DNA of 64,000 nucleotides, from contig NZ_JABFAU010000005.1 in NCBI RefSeq assembly GCF_017168335.1, positions 450,743 to 514,742 of the forward strand. The letters run 5' to 3'. Origin of the DNA: Rhodococcus sp. KRD162 (GTDB taxonomy: Bacteria; Actinomycetota; Actinomycetes; Mycobacteriales; Mycobacteriaceae). Below, piece by piece: positions 7,974 through 16,943 of the stretch. The notes below the pieces were generated by a model. The model did not search any database. It had not been told where the DNA came from and was given only the letters and a program-made list of their open reading frames with translations. The position numbers were made by a program, and so were the translations under genes. How positions within the stretch are numbered: the stretch's first letter is position 1; every line of letters starts with the position of its first letter.

Positions 7974-8744
7974 CTAGCGGCGCTGACTGGTGCGTCGCTC
8001 GCCCTGCACTTCCATCGAGAGCTGGTACCGATCGCATCGATACCAGCTCTCGGTGTGCTCGAGCGGCTCGTCGCCGCTGAAGGACACCCGGTCGAAGTAG
8101 AGCACCGGTGCGCCGCGCTTGGTGCCCAGCAACGTCGCGGTATCACTGTCGGCCGCAGTAGCTTTGACGGTCTGCTCGGCCCGGTCGATGGTCAAGCCGT
8201 AATGGGTGTGCACTGCCTCGTACACGGAGCTGCTCAGATCGTGGTCTATCAGACCGGGGAGCAGGGTCGCACGAAACCAACCGTCGTCGACGCTCACCGG
8301 CTCTGCGTCCGCCAGCCTCAGACGCTTGATGTGGTAGGTCTGCTCGCCGTCGGCCAGGCCGAGAGCTCGGCTGGTCGCCGCCGATGGTTTCTCGAGCTGC
8401 GCGAACAGCACCACCGTCGTAGGTGTCAATCCTTGTGCGCGCATCTCCTCCGAGAACGACGCCAGATGCAGACGCGATTGCACGGTACGGCTGGCGACGA
8501 AGGTACCTTTTCCGCGGACGCGGACCAGATGCCCGTCGTTGACGAGCTGTCCGATGGCTTCCCGGACGGTGATCCGGCTGACGCCGTAATCCTCCATCAA
8601 TTTGCGCTCACTCGGCATCAGGTCGCCGGGTTGGAGCTCCTTGGTGCAGCGGTGCAACAGAATTGCGCGCAATTGTTCGTGCTTGGGGACCTGACTGTCC
8701 CTCAGATGTACGGGGATCACCACTGCGCCGGCCCTTTCGGTCAC
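7974..8744 (-). CDS. GntR/HutC-family regulator, DasR/NagR-like
   Basis: 256 residues from the GTG at 8744: an N-terminal winged helix (MPSERKLMEDYGVSRITVREA) and a C-terminal UTRA effector domain (VLYFDRVSFSGDEPLEHTESWY). The family binds sugar-phosphate ligands such as GlcN-6-P and controls GlcNAc uptake genes. It is convergent with EIIA, one base apart. A dre-like palindrome at 8765-8780 lies just upstream of the chosen start, which suggests autoregulation; the longer start at 8783 would put that site inside the coding region, so I prefer 8744. Confidence 0.85.
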   Translation of the reverse strand: MTERAGAVVIPVHLRDSQVPKHEQLRAILLHRCTKELQPGDLMPSERKLMEDYGVSRITVREAIGQLVNDGHLVRVRGKGTFVASRTVQSRLHLASFSEEMRAQGLTPTTVVLFAQLEKPSAATSRALGLADGEQTYHIKRLRLADAEPVSVDDGWFRATLLPGLIDHDLSSSVYEAVHTHYGLTIDRAEQTVKATAADSDTATLLGTKRGAPVLYFDRVSFSGDEPLEHTESWYRCDRYQLSMEVQGERRTSQRR

Positions 8745-8764
8745 TCGCCGAGCCAGCGGTACGG

Positions 8765-8780
8765 ACTGGTCCGGTCCAAC
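8765..8780. promoter_or_regulatory. dre-like operator upstream of the GntR regulator
   Basis: actggtccggtccaac matches 11 of 16 positions of the dre consensus and has a near-palindromic ggtccggtcc core. It lies 21 bp upstream of the proposed GTG start of the regulator and about 120 bp before the BenE-type gene. Confidence 0.45.
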
Positions 8781-8896
8781 CAAAGACTACGTCACTGTGG
8801 TGGCGTGCCGACAGCATTCGGCTGTCGGAGGCTCCCGCGTCGGTCGGACCGCCTGCCGCGCGACAGCCGCGGGCCCACAGTGCATCATCGACACTC

Positions 8897-10114
8897 GTGA
8901 CCACTGCCGACGCGTCCGACAGACCCACGCCGCTCTCGACCCCTGTCAGCGCCGGCATCGTAGCCTCGCTGGTCGGCTTCACCAGCTCGTTCGCCGTGGT
9001 CTTGACCGGCCTGCGTGCGGTCGGTGCCAGCCCCACCGAGGCCGCGTCGGGTTTGTCGGCACTGTGTCTCACTCAGGCGTTGGGCATGATGTGGCTGGCC
9101 CGTAGGTACCGGCAACCCATCACGCTGGCGTGGTCGACGCCGGGGGCCGCGTTGCTCGCAGGCACCGGCGTCGTCGTGGGAGGTTGGCCCGCCGCGGTCG
9201 GCGCATTCGTCACGGTCGGCGTGCTGATCGTGCTGACGGGCTTGTGGCCGACGCTCGGCGCGATCGTCTCGAAGATCCCGATACCCCTTGCGCAGGCAAT
9301 GCTGGCAGGGGTGCTTCTCCCCCTGTGTTCGGCACCGGTGGCTGCCTTCGCCGAGTCCCCTACGCGAATCGCGCCGGTGGTGATCGTCTGGCTCGTCGTT
9401 CTTCGTTTCAGCGCACGCTGGGCTGTACCCGCCGCATTTGCCGCTGCAGCTGCCATCATCGCTGCGGACGTGATCGCCGGTGGCACCCCGATCGCAGGTG
9501 CCGAGCTGATTCCGCGGGTCGACTGGACGATTCCGCAGTGGAGCTGGCAGGCCACGATCGGTATCGCGGTGCCGCTGTACATCGTCACGATGGCGTCGCA
9601 GAACATCCCGGGCACGACGGTCATGGCCTCGTTCGGTTTCCGAATCCCGTGGCGCGCATCGATGGCCGTCACCGGCACCGGCACCGTCCTGGGTGCCTTC
9701 GCCGGCGGCCACACCATCAATCTCGCTGCGATCAGCGCCGCTCTGTCGGCGAATCCGGCTGCCCATCCGGATCCGACGCGACGATGGACCGCCGCCTTCA
9801 CCGCAGGATGTTCGTATCTGGTCCTCGCTCTGCTCGCCACCGCCTTGGCAACGTTGGTGGCCGCAGCACCTGCCGGAGTGGTGGAAACAGTTGCCGGACT
9901 CGCCTTGTTGGGCACGCTTGCGGCCTCGCTGTTCGGTGCGCTCGAACATGCGTCGGACCGGGAAGCGACCGTTCTGACTTTCCTCGTCGCCGCGTCCGGC
10001 CTGACGTTCGCCGGTATCGGATCGGCGTTCTGGGCTCTGGCCGTCGGACTGGTGGTCCGGGCGGTCTTGCGGCGGCAGTCCCCGACGCCGACCGATACCC
10101 GGGCAACTGATTAG
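8897..10114 (+). CDS. BenE-type benzoate/H+ symporter family membrane protein
   Basis: About 405 residues with 11-12 hydrophobic segments. Family features include the early ITLAWSTPGAALLAGTG stretch, the central TMASQNIPGTTVMASFG and the following GAFAGGHTINLAAISAAL. BenE proteins import benzoate with protons, but no aromatic-degradation gene is adjacent, so the substrate is open. I chose the GTG at 8897 (MTTADASDRP); the longer open frame starts inside the regulator gene. The thioesterase follows after 10 bp and is probably co-transcribed. Confidence 0.85.
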   Translation: MTTADASDRPTPLSTPVSAGIVASLVGFTSSFAVVLTGLRAVGASPTEAASGLSALCLTQALGMMWLARRYRQPITLAWSTPGAALLAGTGVVVGGWPAAVGAFVTVGVLIVLTGLWPTLGAIVSKIPIPLAQAMLAGVLLPLCSAPVAAFAESPTRIAPVVIVWLVVLRFSARWAVPAAFAAAAAIIAADVIAGGTPIAGAELIPRVDWTIPQWSWQATIGIAVPLYIVTMASQNIPGTTVMASFGFRIPWRASMAVTGTGTVLGAFAGGHTINLAAISAALSANPAAHPDPTRRWTAAFTAGCSYLVLALLATALATLVAAAPAGVVETVAGLALLGTLAASLFGALEHASDREATVLTFLVAASGLTFAGIGSAFWALAVGLVVRAVLRRQSPTPTDTRATD

Positions 10115-10124
10115 TCTCACGTCC

Positions 10125-10598
10125 ATGACAGAGCAGGTGAACGAACGCACCGAGTTGTCGAATGCGTCGGATTTTCCGGCGTTGTGGCCGGTGCCGACCC
10201 GGTGGGACGACAACGACCACTACGGCCACGTCAACAACGTGACGTATTACGCCTACTTCGATACCGCCGTCAACGGTTGGTTGATGGCGGAAACCGGCGT
10301 GGATATCCGAACTCTCTCGGCCATCGGCGTCGTGGCGGAAACCTCGTGCCGGTACCTGTCGGAATTGAGTTTTCCGGATCGCCTGCAGGTCGGCCTCGCC
10401 GTCGAGAAATTGGGGACTCGAAGCATCGTGTACTCCCTCGCGCTGTTTCGGGAGGCCGACAACGACGCGTTGGAATTGGCAGCTCGGGGTCGATTCGTAC
10501 ACGTCTACGTGGACAGCGTCACCCGCAGACCGGTCCCGATCCCACCGGAAATCGAGACCGCGGCGGCCACCCTGGTGATCGGGCCGGGCCCGAGCTGA
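10125..10598 (+). CDS. Hot-dog fold acyl-CoA thioesterase (4HBT/YbgC type)
   Basis: 157 residues with the 4-hydroxybenzoyl-CoA thioesterase signature VPTRWDDNDHYGHVNNVTYY near residues 21-40, including the catalytic Asp and the GHVNN turn, then the central helix with FDTAVNGWL. It hydrolyses acyl- or aryl-CoA esters in the cytoplasm. Coupling with a BenE-type transporter would fit an aromatic or acyl substrate, but that is inference. Confidence 0.85.
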   Translation: MTEQVNERTELSNASDFPALWPVPTRWDDNDHYGHVNNVTYYAYFDTAVNGWLMAETGVDIRTLSAIGVVAETSCRYLSELSFPDRLQVGLAVEKLGTRSIVYSLALFREADNDALELAARGRFVHVYVDSVTRRPVPIPPEIETAAATLVIGPGPS

Positions 10599-10603
10599 GA
10601 GCT

Positions 10604-11629
10604 CTACAATCCGATCTCGTCGGCTCTGCCGAGTGCTCGAGCGACGATATCGTCGATGAGGGTCGCGGTCGGTCCACCCGATACGCCCCGGTTGCGTGAG
10701 TCCGCTTCCATGCGGCGCATCACGCCCTCGGCGATGATCGCGAGCTTCCACAGCGCCAGGACTTCCCAGAATCCGACGTCGGACACACCGCGTCCAGTGT
10801 GCTGTGCATATGCCTCGACGAGCTCGGCCCTGGCCGGGAAGCCCGGAAGCGTCGATGCCATGAACGGTCCGGCGACGCCGTCATCGGCTTGCGGCCAGTA
10901 GGCAAGCAGGCCGCCGAGATCTGCCAGCGGATCCCCCAGCGTGCACAGCTCCCAATCGACGACTGCAGCGACCGTTCCGTCGTCGCGGTCGGTGATCACG
11001 TTGCTCAGGTGGAAATCTCCGTGCACGAGGCTCAGTTCTTGCTGCTGCGGAATGTTGGCACCCAGTCGTACGGCAAGAGAATCGATACCCGGCACGTCCC
11101 GGGTACGGGAGGATTCCCACTGCTTGGTCCACCGGGCGAGTTGACGGGCGGCGTAGGGCTTGTGGCTGGCCAGATCGCTGAGCCCCGAGGAGTCGAGATC
11201 GACACCGTGGATGTCGGCCAGCGCATCCGTGAGACCGAGACCGACTCGGCGACGGTGATCGGTGTCGAGTGATTCTGCCGTGGCAACCGAGTCGATCACC
11301 ACGCCGTCCACGAAGCTCATCAACACGAGAGGGACGTCCGAGATCGCCGAGTCCTCGGTCATTGCAATCATTGCCGGAACCGAGACCGCAGTGTTCTGCA
11401 GCGCTGACAGAATCCGATGCTCGCGCACGACATCGTGTGCAGATGCCAGCAGGTGTCCCAGCGGTGGACGACGGAGCACCCAGGTGGCGGAGCCCGCGTC
11501 GTTCACCGCATAGGTGAGGTTGGACTGCCCGTTACCTATTCGCCGGAAGCTCAACGGAGACGTCGCGCCGATACCCAATCCTGCGATCCAGGTCGACACC
11601 GCATCTTCGTCCAGTCCCACCGTGGCCAT
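10604..11629 (-). CDS. APH-fold phosphotransferase family protein (ACAD10-like)
   Basis: 341 residues of the aminoglycoside-phosphotransferase/choline-kinase fold. The catalytic loop is LVHGDFHLSNVI and the metal-binding loop VVDWELCTLGDPLADLG; the N-lobe has LTYAVNDAGSATWVLRRPPLG. The subgroup resembles the domain attached to acyl-CoA dehydrogenase 10, which phosphorylates hydroxyacyl substrates, rather than antibiotic kinases. It converges on the thioesterase gene with five bases between. Confidence 0.82.
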   Translation of the reverse strand: MATVGLDEDAVSTWIAGLGIGATSPLSFRRIGNGQSNLTYAVNDAGSATWVLRRPPLGHLLASAHDVVREHRILSALQNTAVSVPAMIAMTEDSAISDVPLVLMSFVDGVVIDSVATAESLDTDHRRRVGLGLTDALADIHGVDLDSSGLSDLASHKPYAARQLARWTKQWESSRTRDVPGIDSLAVRLGANIPQQQELSLVHGDFHLSNVITDRDDGTVAAVVDWELCTLGDPLADLGGLLAYWPQADDGVAGPFMASTLPGFPARAELVEAYAQHTGRGVSDVGFWEVLALWKLAIIAEGVMRRMEADSRNRGVSGGPTATLIDDIVARALGRADEIGL

Positions 11630-11728
11630 CCAGCACCCTCATTTCGCTCTTCGACAATCGATCGTCGGCTGCGCTCATCCGAGTCGACCGATCGTAGCGA
11701 AGCGGCGTCCGGACGCCGGGAGGACGAG

Positions 11729-12055
11729 TCAGCTGGCGCGACCGAACGCCGAGATCAGTGCAGGCGCTGCGCTCGCTGCAGCAGGTGTCGCCGCACCGTG
11801 ACGCCTGACCGCAACCTCGTCGACGTCCCCGATCAGCAGAGAAATGAGTGTGTTCGGCTCTGCGGCCCAGACCGAGGCGATGTTGCGCACTTCGGCAGGG
11901 GCGAAGAGTCCACTGGTAGCCAGTGCGTCGACCCACTCGGCCACAGCCTCGGCCGTAGGCTCGGGCACAGTGGATCGATCGAGCGAGTCCGCTTGGAACT
12001 CGTTGCAAAAGAACGCGCGGACCATGTCGAGCTGTCCCTGAGACATTGCGGTCAT
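11729..12055 (-). CDS. Small protein of unknown function, family member A
   Basis: 108 residues from the ATG at 12055, fixed by an aaggag Shine-Dalgarno. I do not recognise a named family. It is acidic, with a conserved-looking core: an FFCNEF segment, AEWVDALATSGLF, VRNIASVWAAEP and a GDVDEVAVRR end, then an Ala-rich tail. The same core pattern recurs in the gene at 17608-17919, so the two are paralogues. A plausible minus-strand promoter lies about 80 bp upstream. Confidence 0.75.
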   Translation of the reverse strand: MTAMSQGQLDMVRAFFCNEFQADSLDRSTVPEPTAEAVAEWVDALATSGLFAPAEVRNIASVWAAEPNTLISLLIGDVDEVAVRRHGAATPAAASAAPALISAFGRAS

Positions 12056-12627
12056 GTTCTTCTCCTTCGAGTTTCTGACGTTCGTAGGTGTCGAGTACCC
12101 GCCTTCGGCGGGCACCAAATACCGTGTCCAGATCGTTATGATTCTGACTGTAACGAGTCAACACAGCTTTCCGATGCGGCTGAAACTACGCTCATTTGAA
12201 CGGTCTCGCCCGGGATGAACTGGCTTCTGTGACCATCGTCACACACTTCGACCCATCCATTCAATGACTTGCAACGAAGTCATAGTTCGCTTTACGAATT
12301 GCTGTGAACGCGAACAAACCGAGCGTATAAACGCAGGTAGATGCCCACCCTGGGCATCGAGCGCCTGCTGCGACCCTGCCCGGCGTCCATCACCGGACAA
12401 AACACCCACCGGCACAATCAGGTGCACTTCCTGCTCAGGGCGTCAGAAACAATCTTTCACCCTGGTACGCCCCGGCTTCGCAAACTCGTGGCGCTTGACA
12501 GCAGGCCGCCGATACGCTCCGACCGCGACACCCTTCGAGAGCGACGACCGTGATCGAATCGTGACCGTGAAAACCATCAGGGGGTTCCGAAGTTCCTCAC
12601 ATCCGATGTTCAGTCTCGTAGGGCACT
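12056..12627. other. 572-bp noncoding stretch
   Basis: No convincing gene on either strand: the open frames here lack Shine-Dalgarno sequences and family resemblance, and base composition is more AT-rich (about 12120-12330) than in neighbouring genes. It holds the leader and promoter of the leftward small protein, and presumably the promoter of the rightward membrane protein at 12637. Confidence 0.6.
12133..12161 (-). promoter_or_regulatory. Possible promoter of small protein A
   Basis: On the minus strand a ttgact hexamer (12161-12156) is followed after 17 bp by taacga (12138-12133), about 78 bp upstream of the small gene's ATG. The -35 match is good and the -10 match is weak. Confidence 0.35.
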
Positions 12628-12636
12628 GTGACGGTC

Positions 12637-13350
12637 ATGTCACCACCGAGTCTCGACAGCGGACCGATCCGAATCCCCTCAGGGCTGGGAAAGCCGACGG
12701 AATCGGCACGCAACCAGAGCTCGTCCAGGCGGAGAGCGGTCGTCACACGGATGGCAGTCGCGAGCTGCTCGGCGAGTGTGTTGCTGGTGCTGCTGGTGTC
12801 GGCACCGCACCGTGCGTCGCCCGTACGTACGGACCCGAGTTCTGCAACCGCTCTGGCCGAGCGAGCACTGTCCGCGATCGATGTGACCACGGTGCTGATC
12901 GCGGTCGCGGCGTTGACCATCGTGGCGGTGCTGCGCAAGCTGCCGTACGGAATCGGAGCGGTCATCGCCTGCACCATCGGGGCCGTCGTGACCGGCGAGG
13001 TCATCCGTGAGGCCGTCGGACTGTCCCTCTCGTCCACGGACCTGCCGTACGGGCCGCTCGTCGCTGTCGCGGCACTGCTCGGTGCCGGTTCGATGGTCGC
13101 CGGTGCGAGATGGCGACCGGTGGTACTCGGCCTGGGAACAGTGGCGACGTTCGCCGTGGCAGCGGCCGCGATGTTCACCGGCGCTGCATCGATCATCGGG
13201 GTCGTCGGTGCGTTGTCGATCGCGTTCGTGTGGTGGCCTGCCTGCTCGATCGTGATGCTCTATTCCGCCGACGCTGCCGCTCGCGAAGCACGCAACCCCC
13301 TCGATACCGCTGCGATGGCAGTGCAACGCAAGACGGGGCGCACCCGTTGA
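12637..13350 (+). CDS. Multi-pass membrane protein of unknown function
   Basis: About 237 residues from the ATG at 12637 (a GTG nine bases earlier is also possible). A basic N-terminal tail of about 35 residues is followed by around six hydrophobic segments, among them VASCSASVLLVLLVSA, VLIAVAALTIVAVL, GIGAVIACTIGAVVTG and VATFAVAAAAMFTGA. The C-terminus is soluble and basic. The strong codon periodicity typical of real genes here supports coding. No family is recognised. Confidence 0.65.
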   Translation: MSPPSLDSGPIRIPSGLGKPTESARNQSSSRRRAVVTRMAVASCSASVLLVLLVSAPHRASPVRTDPSSATALAERALSAIDVTTVLIAVAALTIVAVLRKLPYGIGAVIACTIGAVVTGEVIREAVGLSLSSTDLPYGPLVAVAALLGAGSMVAGARWRPVVLGLGTVATFAVAAAAMFTGAASIIGVVGALSIAFVWWPACSIVMLYSADAAAREARNPLDTAAMAVQRKTGRTR

Positions 13351-13365
13351 TGCCGGGAGCGCCCC
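13335..13365. terminator. Possible hairpin between converging genes
   Basis: ggggcgc (13335-13341) and gcgcccc (13359-13365) are perfectly complementary across a 17-base loop. The hairpin spans the stop codon of the membrane protein gene, just before the converging pntB stop. There is no U-tract, so termination is only suggested by position. Confidence 0.3.
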
Positions 13366-13387
13366 ATCTGTGCTGTGCGGGTGGAGG

Positions 13388-14809
13388 CTAGAGGGCTTTG
13401 AGCTCCTCGGTGACCTCGGCGACGGACTTCTTCGCGTCGCCGAAGAGCATCGAGGTGCCCTCGGCGAAGAACAGCGGGTTCTCGATCCCCGCGAACCCAC
13501 TCGACATCGACCGTTTGAGCACGATGACCGACTTCGACTGATCGACGTTGAGGATCGGCATCCCGTGAATCGGCGAGCTCGGGTCGTTACGCGCGGCGGG
13601 GTTGGTCACATCGTTCGCGCCGATGACCAGCGTGACGTCGGTGCGGGAGAACTCGTCGTTGATGTCGTCCATCTCCTTCATCGCGTCGTACGCGACGTCG
13701 GCCTCGGCGAGCAGCACATTCATGTGACCGGGCATGCGGCCGGCGACGGGGTGAATGGCGTACTTGACCTCGACACCCTTGGCCTCGAGCAACTTGGCCA
13801 TGTCCTTGACCGCGTGCTGGGCTTGTGCCACGGCCAGTCCGTATCCGGGGACGACGATGACCTGATTGGCGTAGGCCATCTGAATCGCAGCATCGGCCGC
13901 CGAGGTGGCCTTCGCGGTTCCACCACCTGCACCGGCGGGCCCGGCAGCAGCGTCACCGCCGCCGAAGCCACCGGCGACGATCGCCGGTATCGACCGGTTC
14001 ATGGCCTTGGCCATGAGGTTGGTCAGGATCGTTCCGGACGCACCGACGATCATGCCGGCGACGACCATGGCCGTGTTGTTCAGTGCCAGACCCGCAGCCG
14101 CCGCAGACAACCCGGTGAGTGCATTGAGCAGTGAGATGACCACCGGCATATCGGCACCGCCGATGGGCAGCACCACCGTCAAACCGAGAATTCCGGCGAG
14201 GACGAGCACTGCCACGATCCACCACTGCGACACCCCGCCGCCCGGGGTGGCGTTGACGCCGATGACCACCGCGGCTGCCACTGCGCCGATCAGCAGCAGA
14301 GCGTTGAGCGGCTGCTGCAACTTGCCGATGGTGATCGGCGAACCGGGCAGAGTCTCCTGAAGCTTGAGGAATGCGATCAGCGAACCCCAGAAGGAGATCG
14401 ACCCGATGATCGCAGCGAACAATGATCCGATGACGATGTGTACCGTCGGCGACTCACCGTGGTTGAAATGCGAGAAGCCGGATGTGTCGAGGAATTCGGC
14501 CCAGGCGATCAATGCGACGGTGCCGCCGCCGACACCGTTGAACAGGGCCACCAGCTGTGGCATCGCGGTCATTTTGACTCGGCGGGCCGGTGGGATGCCG
14601 AGTGCGACACCGACCACGAGTCCGACGATGATGATGATCCAGTTGTCGGTCTCACGCACCGATATCAGCGTGGCGACGACGGCGATGAACATGCCGACGG
14701 CGGCGATCTGGTTACCGCGCACCGCGGTCTTCGGGCCGGTCAAGCCCATCAGGCCGTAGATGAACATGCCGAAGGCGACGATGTAGAGAACGTTGACGAG
14801 ATTGTCCAT
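13388..14809 (-). CDS. pntB: NAD(P) transhydrogenase subunit beta
   Basis: 473 residues. The N-terminal 270 residues carry multiple membrane helices (domain II). The C-terminal NADP-binding domain III begins near residue 300 with VIVVPGYGLAVAQAQHA and continues with HPVAGRMPGHMNVLLAEA and LVIGANDVTNPAAR, then KRSMSSGFAGIENPLF. With PntA it couples proton entry to NADPH formation from NADH. It overlaps pntAb by one base (TGATG) and is the last gene of the operon. Confidence 0.96.
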   Translation of the reverse strand: MDNLVNVLYIVAFGMFIYGLMGLTGPKTAVRGNQIAAVGMFIAVVATLISVRETDNWIIIIVGLVVGVALGIPPARRVKMTAMPQLVALFNGVGGGTVALIAWAEFLDTSGFSHFNHGESPTVHIVIGSLFAAIIGSISFWGSLIAFLKLQETLPGSPITIGKLQQPLNALLLIGAVAAAVVIGVNATPGGGVSQWWIVAVLVLAGILGLTVVLPIGGADMPVVISLLNALTGLSAAAAGLALNNTAMVVAGMIVGASGTILTNLMAKAMNRSIPAIVAGGFGGGDAAAGPAGAGGGTAKATSAADAAIQMAYANQVIVVPGYGLAVAQAQHAVKDMAKLLEAKGVEVKYAIHPVAGRMPGHMNVLLAEADVAYDAMKEMDDINDEFSRTDVTLVIGANDVTNPAARNDPSSPIHGMPILNVDQSKSVIVLKRSMSSGFAGIENPLFFAEGTSMLFGDAKKSVAEVTEELKAL

Positions 14810-15132
14810 CAGGAATCAGCCCCCGTCGTGGTCTTGGCGGGGACGGGCTTGGATTTGAACATGCCGAGCATGCGGTCGGTGACCACGAAACCACCGATGA
14901 CGTTGACGGTTCCGAACACCAACGCAACGAACAAGATCACCTGCAGCCCGATGGAAGGGTCCTCGACCTTTCCGAGAACCACCAGCGCACCGAGGACGAC
15001 GATGCCGTGGATGGCATTGGTTCCCGACATCAGCGGGGTGTGCAAGGTGTTGGGCACCTTGGAGATCACCGCGAAGCCGACGAACCCGGACAACACCAGG
15101 ATCGCGATATTCGCCAGTAGCGGGGTGTACAT
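14809..15132 (-). CDS. pntAb: NAD(P) transhydrogenase subunit alpha, membrane part
   Basis: 107 residues with three hydrophobic helices (ANIAILVLSGFVGFAVISKV, IHGIVVLGALVVLG and LFVALVFGTVNVIGGFVV), corresponding to the C-terminal membrane part of E. coli PntA. As a separate gene it shows the three-subunit layout usual in actinobacteria and alphaproteobacteria. One-base overlaps on both sides couple it to pntAa and pntB. Confidence 0.94.
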   Translation of the reverse strand: MYTPLLANIAILVLSGFVGFAVISKVPNTLHTPLMSGTNAIHGIVVLGALVVLGKVEDPSIGLQVILFVALVFGTVNVIGGFVVTDRMLGMFKSKPVPAKTTTGADS

Positions 15133-16286
15133 CAGTTCTCCTTCTCACGTGTCACGCAGGCACCGGCGAGGACTTCGTCCGAAAAATCGGGGGCGAGCTT
15201 GCCGTCGACCAACATGAGTTCGAGCAATGCCGAGATGTTCTTCGAGTACAGCTCGCTGGCGTGTTCGGGCATCGAGGCCGGGAGGTTCAGGGGCGAGCAG
15301 ATGGTGACGTCGTGCTTGACGACGGTCTGCCCCGGCTCGGTGAGCTCGCAGTTGCCGCCCGTCTCACCTGCCAGATCTACGACGACGCTGCCCGGCTTCA
15401 TGCCCTCGACGGCCGCAGCCGTGACCAGACGCGGTGCCGGACGGCCCGGCACGAGCGCGGTGGTGATGACCACATCGAAGCCGGTGATGGCCTCTTCGAG
15501 TGCCTTCTGCTGTTGCAGCCGCTCGTCTTCGGTGAGCTCGCGTGCATAGCCGCCCTCACCGGCCGCGTCGATTCCCAGATCGAGCCATTGCGCACCGACC
15601 GAGCGGACCTGATCGGCCACCTCGGGCCGCACGTCGTAGCCGGTGGGCCTGCCGCCGAGGCGCTTGGCTGTCGCCAATGCCTGGAGACCGGCCACGCCCA
15701 CGCCGAGTACCAGCACGGTGGCGGGCTTGACGGTGCCTGCGGCGGTGGTGAGCATCGGAAAGAACCGCGTCGACTCGGATGCCGCGAGCAAGACCGCCTT
15801 GTAGCCGGCGACATTGGCTTGGGACGACAGCGCGTCCATCACCTGCGCGCGGGAGATACGCGGGATCGCCTCCACTGCGAATGCCTGCACACCCGCTGCC
15901 TTCAGCGCTCCGATGCTGTTCTCCGCGTTGCGCGGTGCCAGAAATCCGATGAGTGTCGATCCGGACGTCAGCTTGGCGATCTCCGCGTCGGAGGGTGGCG
16001 CAACCTTGACGACCACATCCGCCGACCACGGATCACCGATCGTTGCCCCGGCTGCGGTGTACAGCTCGTCCGGAATCAACGCGCCGAGTCCGGCACCGGA
16101 CTCCACGACTACCTCGACGCCCTTGCCGGTCAGGGAGGCAACGATCTTGGGCACCAGAGCTACACGACGCTCGCCCTCTCCCGATTCCCGAACCACACCG
16201 ACGACCGTCGTGGATCCCGAACCCTTCTCAGTGCTCTGCGATGTATCCAAATCTCCGTCTTCCTGCGTTGAATGGTGTCCACTCAT
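15132..16286 (-). CDS. pntAa: NAD(P) transhydrogenase subunit alpha, NAD-binding part
   Basis: 384 residues, soluble domain I. It has the alanine-dehydrogenase/PntA N-terminal signature (GVVRESGEGERRVALVPK), the NAD loop VLVLGVGVAGLQALATAKRL, GYDVRPEVADQVRS and the catalytic-domain segment VVVDLAGETGGNCE. I used the ATG at 16286; a TTG at 16250, nine bases behind an aggaag sequence, is a good alternative and would remove 12 residues with no conservation. First gene of pntAa-pntAb-pntB. Confidence 0.93.
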   Translation of the reverse strand: MSGHHSTQEDGDLDTSQSTEKGSGSTTVVGVVRESGEGERRVALVPKIVASLTGKGVEVVVESGAGLGALIPDELYTAAGATIGDPWSADVVVKVAPPSDAEIAKLTSGSTLIGFLAPRNAENSIGALKAAGVQAFAVEAIPRISRAQVMDALSSQANVAGYKAVLLAASESTRFFPMLTTAAGTVKPATVLVLGVGVAGLQALATAKRLGGRPTGYDVRPEVADQVRSVGAQWLDLGIDAAGEGGYARELTEDERLQQQKALEEAITGFDVVITTALVPGRPAPRLVTAAAVEGMKPGSVVVDLAGETGGNCELTEPGQTVVKHDVTICSPLNLPASMPEHASELYSKNISALLELMLVDGKLAPDFSDEVLAGACVTREKEN

Positions 16287-16493
16287 CGGCCAACGGCCCC
16301 GAGCGTGCGACGAGTGGACGAAGCCATGCGACAAGGCACAAGGTCCCTGATAGTAGCGAGGGCAGACAGACCGCGGGCAACTCGGAATCTGTCCGATTCG
16401 TTCTGAATCGAGTCCGTTCGGCGTTCCCCGACTACGGGACACGCACTTGTGGTGCATGTCACACAGGCCTATCGCTGATGATCGGACCCTACA

Positions 16494-16943
16494 GTGACAG
16501 CCGTGGATCCTTGCATCTTCTGTGCCATCGTCGCCGGCGACGCACCCGCCCATCGCGTGTTCGAGAACGACCACGCCGTCGCGTTTCTCGATATTCGGCC
16601 GATCAGCCGCGGGCATCTTCTCGTCGTTCCACGTGCACACGCCACCGACCTGAACTCGACCGATCCGGCCGCGGCCGCCGAGGTGTTTCGCGTCGGACAC
16701 ACGCTTGCGCGCGCCGTGCGACGCTCGGACCTGCGCGCCGACGGGGCGAATCTCGTGATCAACGACGGCAAGGCCGCCTTCCAGACGGTTTTTCACCTGC
16801 ATCTCCACGTGGTGCCGCGCTGGCACCGGGATCGACTGCGGTTCGTATCCGGGTTCGTGACGCGCCGCCTGCGCGAACCCGATCGCATCGCCGACGCCAT
16901 CCGCGTCGGGCTGACGCGTCTGAACGAGGAGCCGTCGAGGTGA
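16494..16943 (+). CDS. HIT family hydrolase
   Basis: 149 residues with an N-terminal CxxC zinc pair (PCIFCAIVAGD), the LDIRPISRGHLLVVPRAH block and the histidine triad HLHLHVVPRW near residues 101-110. HIT proteins hydrolyse nucleotidyl phosphoramidates or dinucleoside polyphosphates. The TGA overlaps the GTG start of the peptidase-E-like gene, so the two are co-translated. It is divergent from pntAa. Confidence 0.93.
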   Translation: MTAVDPCIFCAIVAGDAPAHRVFENDHAVAFLDIRPISRGHLLVVPRAHATDLNSTDPAAAAEVFRVGHTLARAVRRSDLRADGANLVINDGKAAFQTVFHLHLHVVPRWHRDRLRFVSGFVTRRLREPDRIADAIRVGLTRLNEEPSR

